A stretch of DNA of 64,000 nucleotides from Paragonimus skrjabini miyazakii (taxonomy: Eukaryota; Platyhelminthes; Trematoda; Plagiorchiida; Troglotrematidae): NCBI GenBank assembly GCA_014338405.1, contig JTDE01000698.1:59022-123021 (forward strand), read 5' to 3'. Every line of letters begins with the position of its first letter. Position 1 is the stretch's first letter. The notes under the pieces were generated by a model. That model saw only the letters and a list, made by a program, of their open reading frames with translations. It was not told where the DNA came from and made no database searches. This document shows positions 23,401 to 36,000 of the stretch, in pieces. The translations under genes were made by a program, and so were the position numbers.

Positions 23401-24311
23401 AATATGTCCATGTGTACGAATGATTATATTTCCATCCCACTGTCGCGAATATGTCGTCTAATGCACGAGTCACCAGGGTTGTACCGTTTCCAATTTCAAG
23501 GTGCAAGTATAGCCTCAACTGCACAAAATCTACCGATGTGCTTTTCTACTCAATCCGTCATACCTGCAAAAACAGAAAAACTGTTTCAACAAAAATCACA
23601 CAACAAAATATGTTAATAATTCTTCATTATCAGATATGTACATATGGTGAACCTAAATATCCTCAACCACATATTCACTGTCATGCTTAAACAATATAAA
23701 CGATCCGAATATGTACTCACTAATGAACACAAAATAAAGCTGAGTTATTCATGCTTTCTTCTTCTTCTAAATATCCTCGGAAAAGTGCACAATTAAAATG
23801 GGATGTCTAACTCCACTGCACACTATCTTATTTTAGTGAAAAGATTACTTCGTTTAAACTGCTCGTTTCCAGTGTGCTGTTGGTGCCCAGTGCGAGTACT
23901 TTATCCTGATTAATTTTTCATCATACTGGCCCATTCGGACGGCTGAAGTTACGAAATGACTTAGCGCTCTTACGTTGAACGGAAATGATGCAGACAGTCT
24001 ACATGACTTATAGGTGCTGTTAAGCTAGCAAAAGTATCTGCTGAATGAAACAGAAACACTAGTCTACTTCTGGTAGTACGTGCGTTACGTGATGTGGCGA
24101 TGCACACAGATCATGTGACATACGGAGTTTTTCTGGAAACTTGACCTCTACCACAAGATCTAGAGTGTCATATTTTTATTGCGGTCACGATGATTGAAAC
24201 CTATATTCAACTAAGCAGATAATTTTTAAATTAATTAGATTTAGGAACCTTCACAGAGCAATCACGTGTATAATTTATGCAAGGTTTTGCAATCAGCTTC
24301 TCTTACAACCT
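17446..24311. other. Long stretch without recognisable gene
   Basis: No domain, repeat or convincing exon was found in about 6.9 kb. Isolated donor-like sites exist, for example GTTGAA|GTAAGT at 22467 with a 30-nt open segment behind a poor acceptor, and CGTTGG|GTAAGTG near 20696. Each lacks a pyrimidine tract. Confidence 0.35.
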
Positions 24312-24375
24312 GGATATACATGTACATGCGCTCAGACTATAGTAGCAGCAGACAAATCGGAGTACATGTATATCC
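24312..24375. repeat. Perfect 14-bp inverted repeat
   Basis: GGATATACATGTAC (24312-24325) is mirrored exactly by GTACATGTATATCC (24362-24375) with 36 bases between. It could form a stem-loop. No flanking duplication or coding context is seen, and its role is unknown. Confidence 0.7.
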
Positions 24376-25373
24376 ACGGTAACCTTTTGAACATAAGTAA
24401 GCGCTCAATTCTTCCTGCTCCTTGATGTTGAACTACCTACGGGACTGGAGCTTCAAAACAAACCGTTGCAGATTATTCCACGACGGACTGCTGAGTCTAA
24501 TTAATAGCATTTCAGCAAATTGGAAGGTAAGACTCCTACTGACTGCGAGACAGCACACTGACTCTGTTAATGAAATCTACTTCGTTGCTTCTCTGAATAA
24601 CATGCTCAGCAACGGAAGAAAATTGATTTCAGTCTTTTGGTGCTACTAGTGCGTTCAAATCAGCGGTTTGGGTTTCAAACCACTCTGGTGCACGCTCAAT
24701 GTTGCGAGTGCGCATAGATCGCTAAAACTATTTCATGTAGCCTTCGTCACACATAAAAAACATTTTTAGTAACTTAGGATTTAAATTAATAACTCTGGTT
24801 ATCACTATGTGATGACATGGATAGTGATATTGACGGCAGAACTGTACTGCTTTGCACCGCCTGATTGATGTACGAACTGGTACGATCAAAGTTGGCTGTG
24901 ACAGTCTGGCGAGCACATCGCCATTAAATAAACAATCAAGGGAAACATTCTCTCCGGTGCTGTTACCACGAAAATCAGCCCTTGAATGTGCGCTCCATCG
25001 ACGTGCACCAACCCATTTTGTCAGTGATCAATGCATGAATATGCCCAAAAGTTGGTCTAAGAGTTCCGTGTATTGTGTCATATTTTATGTTGACCATGAA
25101 GCGGTTGTCATCCTGCTTTTTGTAGGACACGGCATACTTAGTAGTACCTGGACATTTTGTGTAGGATCTATTGAACGTTTACTAGAACCTGGCCAAGCAA
25201 ATCATCCATTGCATCTCGACAGATGTGGCAACAGTTGTACCTAGGAAAATGAATGTTTGTGTTGTGTACGCTGCTTATATTTTCCACTTATTTACTTACG
25301 ACCGCTTGTGGGAAATTTACACGATCCTACAAAGTTACAGTTGTTCTTTGATTTCTCTCCTCACAGAATATTT
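24376..25373. other. Unassigned non-coding stretch
   Basis: A 130-codon open frame at 24852-25244 has no domain and no splice support. A frame of that length is within chance expectation for this window. Confidence 0.35.
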
Positions 25374-25540
25374 ATATTATTGATGAGTAGTCGGGGATTT
25401 GGTTTACTTCAAGTTGAACATCGCCACAAATGAACGCAGCTTTTGCATTCCAAAAGACTTTCCAGTCGGCTCTTCTCGAACGGCTGACAAACTAGACTTG
25501 AGTTTCGCTTTGATTAGAGCTCGTCAATAGTGCATACCCT
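25374..25540 (-). repeat. Hammerhead-bearing SINE-like element, copy at 25.4 kb
   Basis: On the minus strand it reads from GCACTA through a hammerhead-like core and GCCGACTGGAAAGTCTT. It continues to GATGTTCAACTTGAAG and the terminal motif CGACTACTCATCAATAATA. The same ordered landmarks occur at 57.96-58.16 kb and partly at 46.6, 47.1 and 55.5 kb. It has no coding potential. No tRNA-like head remains upstream, so the copy is probably 5'-truncated. Confidence 0.72.
25489..25533 (-). ncRNA. Degenerate hammerhead in SINE-like copy
   Basis: In order it shows a partial stem I (GCACTA/TAGTTT), TTGACGA in place of CTGATGA (two substitutions), stem II GCTCT/AAAGC around AATC, GAAA, a 3-bp stem III ACT/AGT, and TC. 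The layout matches the better-paired copy at 58027-58071. Core changes make activity unlikely. Confidence 0.6.
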
Positions 25541-28500
25541 TGTAAATGCCGAGACTAGAACTCCGCCGACGCTGTTCATGAGACAACCGTGATTATCATT
25601 GTGTCATTTACCTCTTCATTTCGAGACGATCTGGCAACCTGATCATTACTCACAAGCAGAAGTGGTTGAGCGTTCACATAAGAGAATGTGGTCGTGGTTC
25701 CATTCCACTCACATACAGCGCCGGGTTTTGGGATTTTACTTTGACGTAAATAGTTGTGCCCACTGAAGTTCATTGAGGGGTTATAACTGTTTTATGGAAT
25801 TGTTCACCTCACTGTCAAATTCTGAAAACCACGTGAGTACAGCCGTTGTTATTGATAGTTTGAGCTCGTTTCTATCGAGCGTAAACCACACGAGAAAATC
25901 CTTTGCTGCTTTGTTTGGTTTATCGAAAGTACTCATGGGACAACCTTGTTCAATCATCTGTAAACACTTATACATTTATAAGCAGTTAATTTGTGCACAT
26001 ACGACATATCTCTGTTGTTGATTTCGACTGTCACAGGTGAGTTATGTAGATGCTTATTTTGCAAATTATATTGTTTAGTGTCGTGGAGTCCCCAATCACA
26101 TGTTGTTTTGAATTCCCTGATCGTTATTTGCTGAATGTTGTTTAGAGACAGTTTGGTCGCGATAACTAATAACAACCTGCATGTGCTCCACGCTTTTGCA
26201 AGCCAACTTGAGTTTAGTTCAGTCTGGTCTGAGTTATCGGGTCGACTTTCTCCCTGCAGTAAAATATGGCTCCTAACAAATCGGTGACGTGAACCTGTAA
26301 AAATGGTCATTTGCCTTCGCAACAACTCAATTAAGATAAAGAAAACTTCAAGACACACTTATCTGTGCACTTAACTATTGTGAACGGTAGCACAAATGCA
26401 TGTATGCCAAAGACCACGGCCAACAGTGTACTAGGCCTGGGTTACATTGCATGATTTCTTCTTCTTCTTCTTCTTATTTTGTCAGGTATGCTGAACAGGA
26501 TTAACCGAACATAAAAAACTCCAAAGTGAAGGGAGCTTGTTTGAATGAAACAGAGAAACCAGTGAGGCACCTAACCAACTACCACAAAATCTATGACTAG
26601 AAATTGGAGGTAGAAAGGTACAGCGCGGAAATACAGGGGAATTGAACCAAAAAGGGAATCCTTACCCATAAATGTCATGAAGTTCTTACATTTTAACAAA
26701 GAAAGGAGGCCTTAATAAATTATGATAGTTCACTGGCGTCAGTACTGCAACAAGCAATCTACATAGAGATACTAGAGATATAAAGCAATTTATATTATGC
26801 TAGACGTTGGCTAACTGCTATACATTTTGAACACGCACTCGAAGGAAAATATCGCAAAACAAATACGGCTGGGTGAAAGTGTGAGTAAGCCATGGTGAAT
26901 CGACATTATGGCTCACTTAATGTTTTTCATGATATTATTCATAAAAACAACCAGTGGTTGTTGTACTATCTGCAAATTTAATGGTTTTCACAAACAGCGT
27001 TCTGCTCTCCAGATGAACTACTGCAGATCAAAAAGTGTGCATTACAAGGTCCTGTGAACATACAGTATGACGATAAATAATACAGTTCCAATTACATTTT
27101 GAATAATATTTTCAACGATTAGAAGAATGAAAATACGGGACAACATGTGAGAACGATGATAACGTTTATGAAACCTATTGATAATGCAACTTGTTATACA
27201 TCACATTATACCCCCTTGGTCCGAGTACTAGTCTGCAGGATTAGGACTAGTTGAGTTAAGAGAAAGATACTTTCGACTAGGCTGTCCATAAGTTGATAGA
27301 AGTGTACACGGAAGAGAAGTCTGCGTTTTGTGCATTTTGTTCACTTGGTTTGTTTTAGGATAATTTCGTCGGGTGACCAAGGTTATGGATAGTACTGTAA
27401 AAATTTGAATTAGGGCTTGAACACCAAGTTGCTGCATGTCATCACAAACACACCGCAGCAATATAACCAATATAACCACATCTAGCAGCCTATGAGTAAC
27501 CTTGAAACAGACTGTCGAACATTGTGTAATGTCGATTGAGTCAGAACAACAAAATTCTGGACATTTCAAACAAACCAGCTGCAACCACAAAATACATAAA
27601 CACATCAACATAAAATCTCACGCGGATTGTCTTGTGTGAACAATGATTTGAATATAAAGTACGGCTTGTAGATGAGCTTCAAGTATGTGAATAAGGAAGC
27701 TTACAACCAAAAAAACTTTGTACGCACAATAAGGCTCTAGACAACTTTCAGAAAGTTTAGGAAATAGATTTTTGACAGTTACTCAATCACAGAAATTGCA
27801 TAATCACTGTGAATACGTCAGTTTAGGTTGTTCAAGGTTGAAAAGAACCTGAAATTTAGGGTGTATGATTGTTTGTAATATGCACACACTCCTAGTTTGA
27901 GTGAGACATGAGGTTTGGCATTCCTAGTAGTCATATGCTATATACTGGAATGAAAGGCGGTTTTACGAACAGTCGGTTTCCGGTTAGTCCCTACCAAAAC
28001 AATCAAGTGAGGCTGCTTTCTTCATGGTTGATTACCGCTGTCGAACTGCCATAGATTTTTGAGTCAGCCCCCTTCAAAAGGAAACATATATACCCCATTT
28101 CGGCTTCAGGTTAGTCGTGAAAGCTTGGTTGGTGTTATATCCAAGGCCGTGGACTGGCTCTGACAGAAGGAAAACTCAAGTTTGTGGCATCTTCCCGATG
28201 GGTTCGACTAAGAACTAAATGGGCATTCGATTAGAGCAAGCAGTTGTGAATGTTCGATTAATATTAACTAAAATGCTTCGGTATTCACTAGTAAATGAAA
28301 CGGTTTTGATTTGACGAGTAACTGAGTGAACGGCTTGATTATTGGTGTTTTTCAGTGAGTACTGGAATACATGACGACAGTAAGGCATTTATAGTTCATT
28401 TCTGAGCGTTGTAGCACAGACTGTGTAAAAACATTTCTAATGATTTGCAGTATCCAGAATGTTAAAATCGACTCTTTTGGACTGATGACTAGGTGAGTGG

Positions 28501-29872
28501 TGACTATGATGGAAGTCAGTTTCTGCGAATGTCGACGCCATCAGCAAACTAAGTTCGCCAAAAGTCGTTCCACTTTTATTCGTTTATGTGGGTTGAAGTT
28601 CACGTTCTCTTTGAGTAACGCGCTACGCTGGTAGGCAAACGCCACCGGCTTTATAACCTCATAACAGAGGGTAAACACAAATAAAGCTCACAAAGCTAGT
28701 CACCGCAGCCCTCAACTGTAGGCAAATATTTAGGATGAATCTAAATGAGGCTGCTAGTAGTGCTACACTACAGGTCTCTTCATTTCCGTTACCTCTTATA
28801 GCCAGTGTACCGGCTTTGTAGTCTAACCACTCTAGTGCCAAATGCTTTTTCCTAAATTTTGGTGTTCATTTCTGTAAGTTTCATGTATCTATTGATAATT
28901 ATTGCGTAACTGGCGTTCAGTGTTAATATAAGCCGTAAATATATTATATTGGTTTGAATATTATTATCTGTACAAATCTTCCTGGTCCTGTGATTTGAAC
29001 TTTGTACAAAATATCCCTTCTGGTAAGTTTCGAATGAAACAACGTTAGTGAAATACGCCTAAATAGCAGGTTACATAGATGCACACTCCTGCCAATTTAC
29101 AAGTAAAATTTACATCGTCCTAAAACTAACTCCTCAAGTCAACACGGCGGAATGCAACAACTCGCTTATCTGCGGGGCATAAGTGAACCTAAGACACACG
29201 TAAACAAAGGTTTAGCAGTGAAAAATGGAAAAAGAAAACTGAGCAAGGACAAGCTCCGACAATAAAACAAATCGAGACATATTAATCTTTCGAAACTAAC
29301 GTCTTTCATTAGAACGATTCTTTGCGCGTGTGATTTGAATGATGGTGTCGGTCTTTGAAAAAGACTCGCAATTGCTACCGAAAGCATTTTTGTGTGTAAG
29401 CGGAAAAACGATCAACACGAGGAGAATGACTGCTTGATGCATAGGTATCAACTCTCTACCACATATGACAGCCATCAAACACTCAACGCAGGCAACTTCT
29501 GTGTGGTACATTGCTTTCACCTTTCACGCGAAAGGCAACCGGACAATGATTCAAAAGTAACTGTAACTGAGGAGCTTCATGTGCGATTTCAGCCATACTT
29601 AACGTGAGGTCGATGGAGAAATATCCAACCGAGTTACCTCGTGAAAACGCGATCGGATAAGAAACCATAATCATGGGAAGAATATTACCTACTGATGAGC
29701 TTCAGCTGAGGAAATGGTTGACTATATCACTCCTTTACGGTGGAGAACGCCGAAAGCTTTTTATGCATGTAACGATAGCCATAATAACTTCAACAACGTA
29801 CCTGTAAGAGACCAGTTGATGAGAGTTTAAACAGTGCACTCAGTGGAGAATAATGAGGCAGTAATTATGTAC
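25541..29872. other. Long stretch without recognisable gene
   Basis: It contains a (TTC)n microsatellite at 26457-26475. Minus-strand open frames at 25954-26358 (134 codons) and 27228-27611 (127 codons, hydrophobic and Cys-rich at its start) match no family known to me and have no splice or regulatory support. Confidence 0.35.
26457..26475. repeat. (TTC)n microsatellite
   Basis: Six uninterrupted TTC triplets. The tract is followed by TTATTTTGTCAG, so it could also serve as a pyrimidine tract, but no exon follows. Confidence 0.8.
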
Positions 29873-30074
29873 GATAGCTTGGAATACTTATTAGTAATCG
29901 GAAATGTACTCAGCTCAAACGCAGAAATTGTTCCTACGCAGTAGTAATAACGCAACACGTCAGTCCACAAAATTGTATTGCAATCAGTCTATGTACAAGG
30001 TAATTTTTCGTGCAGTAAAACAACAATAGCATATTGTGTTTCGTTATGATTTACAGTCATCACATTTTGTAACC
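29873..30074. repeat. Dispersed repeat family A, copy 2
   Basis: Direct-orientation match to 3520-3720, with a small indel block near the middle where the copies differ most. Confidence 0.7.
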
Positions 30075-32639
30075 ACACTATTGTAGGGGTCAGAAGAGAC
30101 AGGAGACTTCCGGTACATAAAAAATTGTCGCATCTGCAACTGAAAAGATGCATCCCGGAAAATTCAACAAAACCGTTGCGGTGTTATACCAGTTTACACC
30201 CCATATGGTGATGTCTGACCTAACAATCAAGGTCTAAGGCGCAGTCGAAACTAGTAAGCGCGCACAGATTGCATTTGAGCATTGTGACAGCGTGATGTTG
30301 TGGTATTAGCGCTATTTTAGATTTCGACCGGGTAAGTCGTGTTGAGGCTTGCTAGGCTTATAGCTCACGCTTGTTTGTGTTTTTTCCTTTTACAGGACTA
30401 TCGCTGAACCCATACGTTGGAGGAACGTTGTTTCCCAGTGTCCCTATGTTGCCGTAGGCAAGGTAATGAATGCAACGAACAGTCAGAGTGAAAGACGGTG
30501 GGTTTGGTTTTTATAAAGCTTATATCGGAAAATAGCGATGTGGGTAGTGCAAACCTGAATGCCAAAGGATTTTGCCATTAGTGAATGTTAGTAGCGTCAA
30601 AATAATGTGTACAATTTTTTTGGACGATAATAAAGAGGAAATTTCGGATTTCTGCGGAGAAACGGGTGGGTTTCTGCACCGGACTGGGTTACTTGTTCAA
30701 AACCAGTGGTCTTTTACATATCGTTCCAATGGCTCGACAATTACGAAATTTCAAGTGTCCACACGCTGTTTCCTCATTTCTGATATATTTGTGGAAATGA
30801 AAATGTAAGAGAAAACCACGCGATCATTGGGAGTATGTAGATTAATCATGCGTAGATTGGAAAGTGAAGAAATGTGTCATATACGGTAAAGATCTTCCTG
30901 TGAATTCAATAGTTTTGTTAATTGATAAGGTATGTGGCACAAACAAACCGTTGTCAACCTTTGAGGCAAAAATGGGCCGACTGATGGCTTATCTCGGTGT
31001 ATATTTACTCTATTTTACTAATAAACCAATTGAAATTGAGGCTTAGAACACAGGGGGATTGTTGAGTGGTTTGCTAAGAGGACTTAAGGCGGGAGAGGGA
31101 AAAAGGTGTGTAACGCGAGATTTTTATACAGTCATGTGGGGTAAACAGTTTGGGTATATATTTGTGCTGCTTTTTGTTCTTTGCAACAGTTTTAGCATGC
31201 ACAGGTTTTTATCGTGATCACCAACTCTATTCACGTGGCTGTCATTAAGTATGATGTGACAACGTACCAAGAGGACTGGATTATTGGGATCGAGCATATA
31301 CATGTGCATACGTCTACGTGGGAATTATGAACATATTTTGTTGTTCACTCGCAAGTTCTGGACCCAACTATATAAAGGACCTACCTCGCAAAACTCACAG
31401 ATAAAGCTTAGGCTAACAACCCTAATGGTGAATTTGATAGCTCGGAAAAATTCGAAATGTACGCCGCGTTGTATTACGCGGTACAGATGGTACCCATACA
31501 AAAGCTATTAGGTCCACTTTAAAAGACATCGTTTTCAGGCAAGCAGAGTTTGAAAGTGTAAATGATATATGTTAAGTTCGGAGAAGTTTCTATATTCCTT
31601 TGGATCTTATGTACATTCTTACTGGCTCTAACTGCATATGGGAGTTGGCTCGAGAAGTGGAAAGATTTCATCAGAAAAACTTCGAACGCAGTTGTTTCTG
31701 AGCCTTGGAAACCCTAAGTGTATACTCTTGATCCATAGGCTGTAATTTGAGTTACGTTATGAGCGGATTGCAAACTTGACTGTGAACTTATTGCTGTATA
31801 CCAGATTATACTTCAATGCAAGGTCCAGGATGATTCGTTGTGGCCTAAGATTATCTAGTGCAAACAGACGACAGCGTTATGTGTGACTCATAGAAGATGG
31901 ATTATCCGGTAAACTCTTCGTCAATGAATTCTGTAGTGGAACCAAGAAATGAATTGTCGACGTTAACAAACAATCTACAGTAAATGTTTACGATACGTTC
32001 CACCACAATGTGTTTGTTATAAGTTAAAAAAAACCTCCTGTTCAATAAAAGAGTATTTCCAGCAAATTCAACAAATCCAACGTGTTAAAACAGACTTTTG
32101 CCATAGCTAACTCCCGGTAACAACGACCATATGCAAGCACAAACCGAAGCACGCGAGGACGAAGTGTGTATTCATTCAAACAATAGACAGGTAGTTTATA
32201 TGTATAATGAACGTAACAGATATGAAGAATAACATGTAACAAGAGAGCGGAAGGGTAACAGACTCTATAACTCCAAAGGCTACAAAGCTAGCCTATCACA
32301 CTCACACAGGCGGATATATGTGAACGTGTAGCACTCGAACTGTGATCATATACACAGTTTATAATGGTTTAGTCAAGCAGCAAGATGACGTAATAAGTGC
32401 TTAATGTAGCCTATCGTTCGGTTATTTTTAACCACTAAGAAAGCTACATGTTGTGCGAAATTGAATGAGTCTGAGAAACGTACACCTACGTTGCACACTA
32501 AAATGGCAACTCTTATACCATGACCGTTCGGATTTATAAAGCCTTGTGGTATATGACAACTATGCGTAACGTTGTTGCGTACAATTGCTAAACATTCAAA
32601 CTGTCAGTTTGAAAATCAAAACTGTAATGACGAATTTTT
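30075..32639. other. No firm gene; coding-like frames near 30.6-30.9 kb
   Basis: An open segment from about 30582 to 30805 ends at AAAAT|GTAAGAG, and another from 30856 to 30925 ends at GATAAG|GTATGTG. Each looks exon-like alone, but joining them across the 50-nt interval gives an immediate stop because the phases disagree. Left unassigned. Confidence 0.3.
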
Positions 32640-33075
32640 TCTCTATATTATCTGAACAAGGATCGACAATACCAGGAGGAATGTGTGGACAACTTTGAAG
32701 TAATCAAAAAATAGAAGTGGTTTGCCATGTTTGATAACTTTACGCATAAAATTTACATACATGAGAAAAATTAGCGGTCCCAGAACGCTTCACTGAATCA
32801 TCCCGCTGGTGACTGGTCTGGACGGTGGGTCATTATCTTCTATTTTCACTATTTGTGTGCAGCCTGATGATTAAGTAAAAGATTGCGTATACCAATGGAT
32901 GTTATTTTAATTAGTGGGCGCTTTTGAGGCACATGATCAATAGCCTTCTGCATGTTCAGCAGTATAACAGTAACTTCATCGCCAGAATCAGCGAATGCTG
33001 TAACCTGTTCAACAGATACCAGCTGACGCTTCATGCAAGATCGTTTAGGAGAAGACCGTGCTTGGAGTGGCATAC
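32640..33075 (-). pseudogene. Non-LTR (CR1/jockey-like) reverse transcriptase fragment
   Basis: Minus-strand translation gives RSC followed by DSGDEVTVILLNMQKAIDHV (motif A region, about 32924-32985). This corresponds to the LDFxKAFDxVPH block of non-LTR retrotransposon RT, and KRPLIKITSIGI follows. In another frame come VTSGMIQ, stop, SVLGPLIFLMYVNF (the SGVxQGSVLGPLLFLxYIND motif) and LLFFDYFK, where the catalytic FADD is mutated. Upstream, SKHGLLLN in a third frame matches the QHGF region. At least two frameshifts, a stop and a lost catalytic motif mark a dead fragment. Neither an endonuclease nor a 3' tail is seen. Confidence 0.85.
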
Positions 33076-36000
33076 TGAATTTTGTGATAATAAGAATTCA
33101 ACCATGCAACATTTTGTGATTTTTTCCAGTAAATTAGAACAAATAGAGGTGTGTGTAATTGGGCGACAACTGATAGCATCTCGTTGAGGACCACTTATAG
33201 CGTGGCTAAACTGTGAAACTTTGAAACTGAGGAGGAAAAGAACCGGATGTCAAAGCAAGTATGTAAAGCGAAAGGAAACGGCTTCCCTCCCATTCGTGTT
33301 TGGGAGAGACGGGGTGAATACCATCAGAACCAGAGATGAAAGCTTTCGTGTTAGCTAACTATTAACGTATAACCACAGCATAAGCAGGACCACCGCTTCT
33401 GAACGCATTGGCGTGTACACGAATAAGTTAAGGCAACGTTTTTCCTTCTGTGTTGAAGGAAGCCGTAAACTATGTATTGGGGATCCCACAGATTGTGATG
33501 AGACCAATAATGGCAGTTTTGTCTCGTACAGTTTTTACTAAGATCATAGAGTTTTCACACGGGCTCCTGCTCTTCATCAAGCGCATCAACTCCGTGCTCT
33601 TCTCTCTACTGTCAAGCCCACGTTCTTCCTAAATCAGGTGCAGCATTCTGTTTGTGTACCCCATAACACCGAACCTATCACGCGTTTGCATAATGAGAGA
33701 AAAATCTTGTGTTTATCGGAGTCGTGAGTGAGTACTTTTGAGAGTAGTTTGCTCCCTTGGAATGAGAGTTCCACCTTCTCTACATTTATTATGGCATTTT
33801 GATCGTTTTTAGGCTGAGATGTTCATGCAAAACCTGAAGTTTTTATCAAATGCTTCAGTTACAGCACCAGGGTCAGAGGTTACAAAAGTGTGTCCCACTC
33901 CAGAGACATAAAGCGAATGGCGAATATATTTTTGTAGACGAATTTAATTTAGCGATGATATATGTGACGACCAACTCTTTAGCAGCATTTAAGTCATACG
34001 TAAAGGTGATTACTTTGTGGTCACTTTCTAGAAGTTGTTCAGAGATTGGCAAATTAAAAGAGGAGATACCTGTCGTAGAAATACGATCTGAATTGTGATC
34101 TAGTCTAGTAGGCACTGAAACGTGTTGGTGTCATTTATTTAGACACATGCAAAAAAATTAGCTATACTTGCAGCAGCTGTGAGAGATAGGGCATTTTCAC
34201 AACTGTGCCGATCAATCTGTACTGCAAAAGTAAGGTTGATATGTAATGAGACCCACTAATAAAATTAGTCCTATCGTTGTCAGTGGCGTTAGGTGGATGC
34301 ATTCTCAGAGTAACTCACGAGAGTCAGTTCATACTGACAACCACATAGAGTCACCAATCTTGTCGAAACAAGGCCTATCAAATAAGATTGCAAAATCTCG
34401 CTGCTTCTGGTAACTAACACATTCTACATCACGTCCAGTAATGCAAAGTTTACGGAACATATGATGACATTTCGCTGTGTTGGTAGCCTCAGGGGGTACA
34501 CCAAACTTTAGTGACTTGAACAACATTGAGAGATGAGAGGTCTATAACTATGCATCCTGTTGACTAATGAGCGGGCTTTAAAAGGCAGCAAACTTCGCAA
34601 ATCTTTCTTATTCGACGTCATTTTTATGCCTTTGGAAAATCTAGCACAGGAGAGTCTTTTTGGTTCGAAAATTCCGACGGCGTCGTTTGGTTGAATAATC
34701 TTATGATATGCTCATCAGCGACTGATTAAATATCGTTTGCTTCTGAGTCCGCGATAAGACGTGTTAGAATAGTACCATCGGGCTTGGGTGAGATAGCAGC
34801 ATTAGGGCAAGCGAACCTGGTTGGTGAGGTATGTATAGCATGCAATAGAGTAACAAATACACTGGTAAGACGGAAAGAATGCTCAAAATCAGGGCCAAGG
34901 AGCACCCCCAAATTAGTTGAGATCTGCACTGACTAATCCGCCAGTGAGTGCCACTCATCGAGGGCAAAACGCCGCTCCATCGGTTGCAAAGCACTTATCG
35001 ACTACGAGCCACATGGTCAATGTTGCGTCTTCGTTCAAGCTCTTGATGAACGCTCAGAGCTCACAAATTCTCAAGTATATAGGGAGTTTCTGACCAGCCG
35101 TCCGTAGCCGTTCCGGTGCTCCCGAAAACAACTGACTGTCAACCATTGTTTAGCGTGAGTTTATCCGTAACAACCGCGATCCAGCTCAGCTGGGACTGTT
35201 AGAAATTTTATTTAAGTGTTGTTGGTTTTGTTTTTATGCCAGTTACATGTACATGACTAACGACAGTGCGCAAAATGAATTCCTATTGTAACTTGTCTTC
35301 TGACTATTCTCTTCTAAAGGTTAAATGATACTCAGTGTTTCAAATAGAAGATGCCTCACGCGAGTGGTTGCTTTGAGGGGACGAACGCCTAGATTATGGG
35401 GTCGGTAATAAGTTCTATTTACTCGCTGGTAATGAACATGGGTTTTTCTGCCTCTATTTTGCCTTAAGATATCGAAGAAGCGCACCCCGGTGTCCAGCTG
35501 GACAGTGAGTTGGGTAGGTCTTATTATCAAAGATGCTCCACTTTTGGTCGGTTTTTGGACATGTTTAAAATCAAAACACCGCTGCATCTTTGACTAGTGG
35601 ACAGGCAAAATCTTGCCTTGTTTGATTCGGTTTCCGCGCGGATAAGTTAAAAACGTGATGTACATTTTGGTCCAGTATGAGCATAGTTACATCCTGCGGT
35701 CTGCTAGTTAACCCCTTTACCGATTTTATCTCCGAGTAAGGGACGCTTTCAGAAGGGTCAATATCAACTGATAAGTCAATAGGATCAACGAATTCATTCC
35801 CCACTTTTGTGCTGTTGGCATTGTCGGCAGAAATGGTGGTACACCATGGTGTGTCGCGGTAACATGAAGTCACACGAGCACTGAAACCAAATTCTCCACT
35901 TTTGGACACCATAGTACCCTGTTTAGACGCATCCGGGACCATGCGCTAAGAAGCGAGGCTATTGCCTACTAAGATGTTTTGACATTCCCTCCCAATTGGG

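Noticed and set aside
25954..26358. 134-codon minus-strand open frame, and 127 codons at 27228-27611
   Set aside because: At this base composition a handful of frames this long are expected by chance in six frames of 64 kb. No domain, splice or 3'-end signal accompanies them.
29690..29735. CTGATGAG followed by GAAA on the plus strand, a possible hammerhead
   Set aside because: The spacing is plausible, but stems I and III cannot be formed from the flanks and the site belongs to no repeat family here.
30582..30925. Two exon-like segments ending at GTAAGAG and GTATGTG
   Set aside because: Joining them over the 50-nt interval creates an early stop; the phases are incompatible and the acceptors lack pyrimidine tracts.
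35321..35587. Minus-strand QLDTG string suggesting a retroviral-type aspartic protease, with SPKPDG (34726-34929) as a possible RT block
   Set aside because: The residues after DTG do not fit a retropepsin, no second flap motif or RT core follows at the right distance, and the two strings lie in unlinked short frames.
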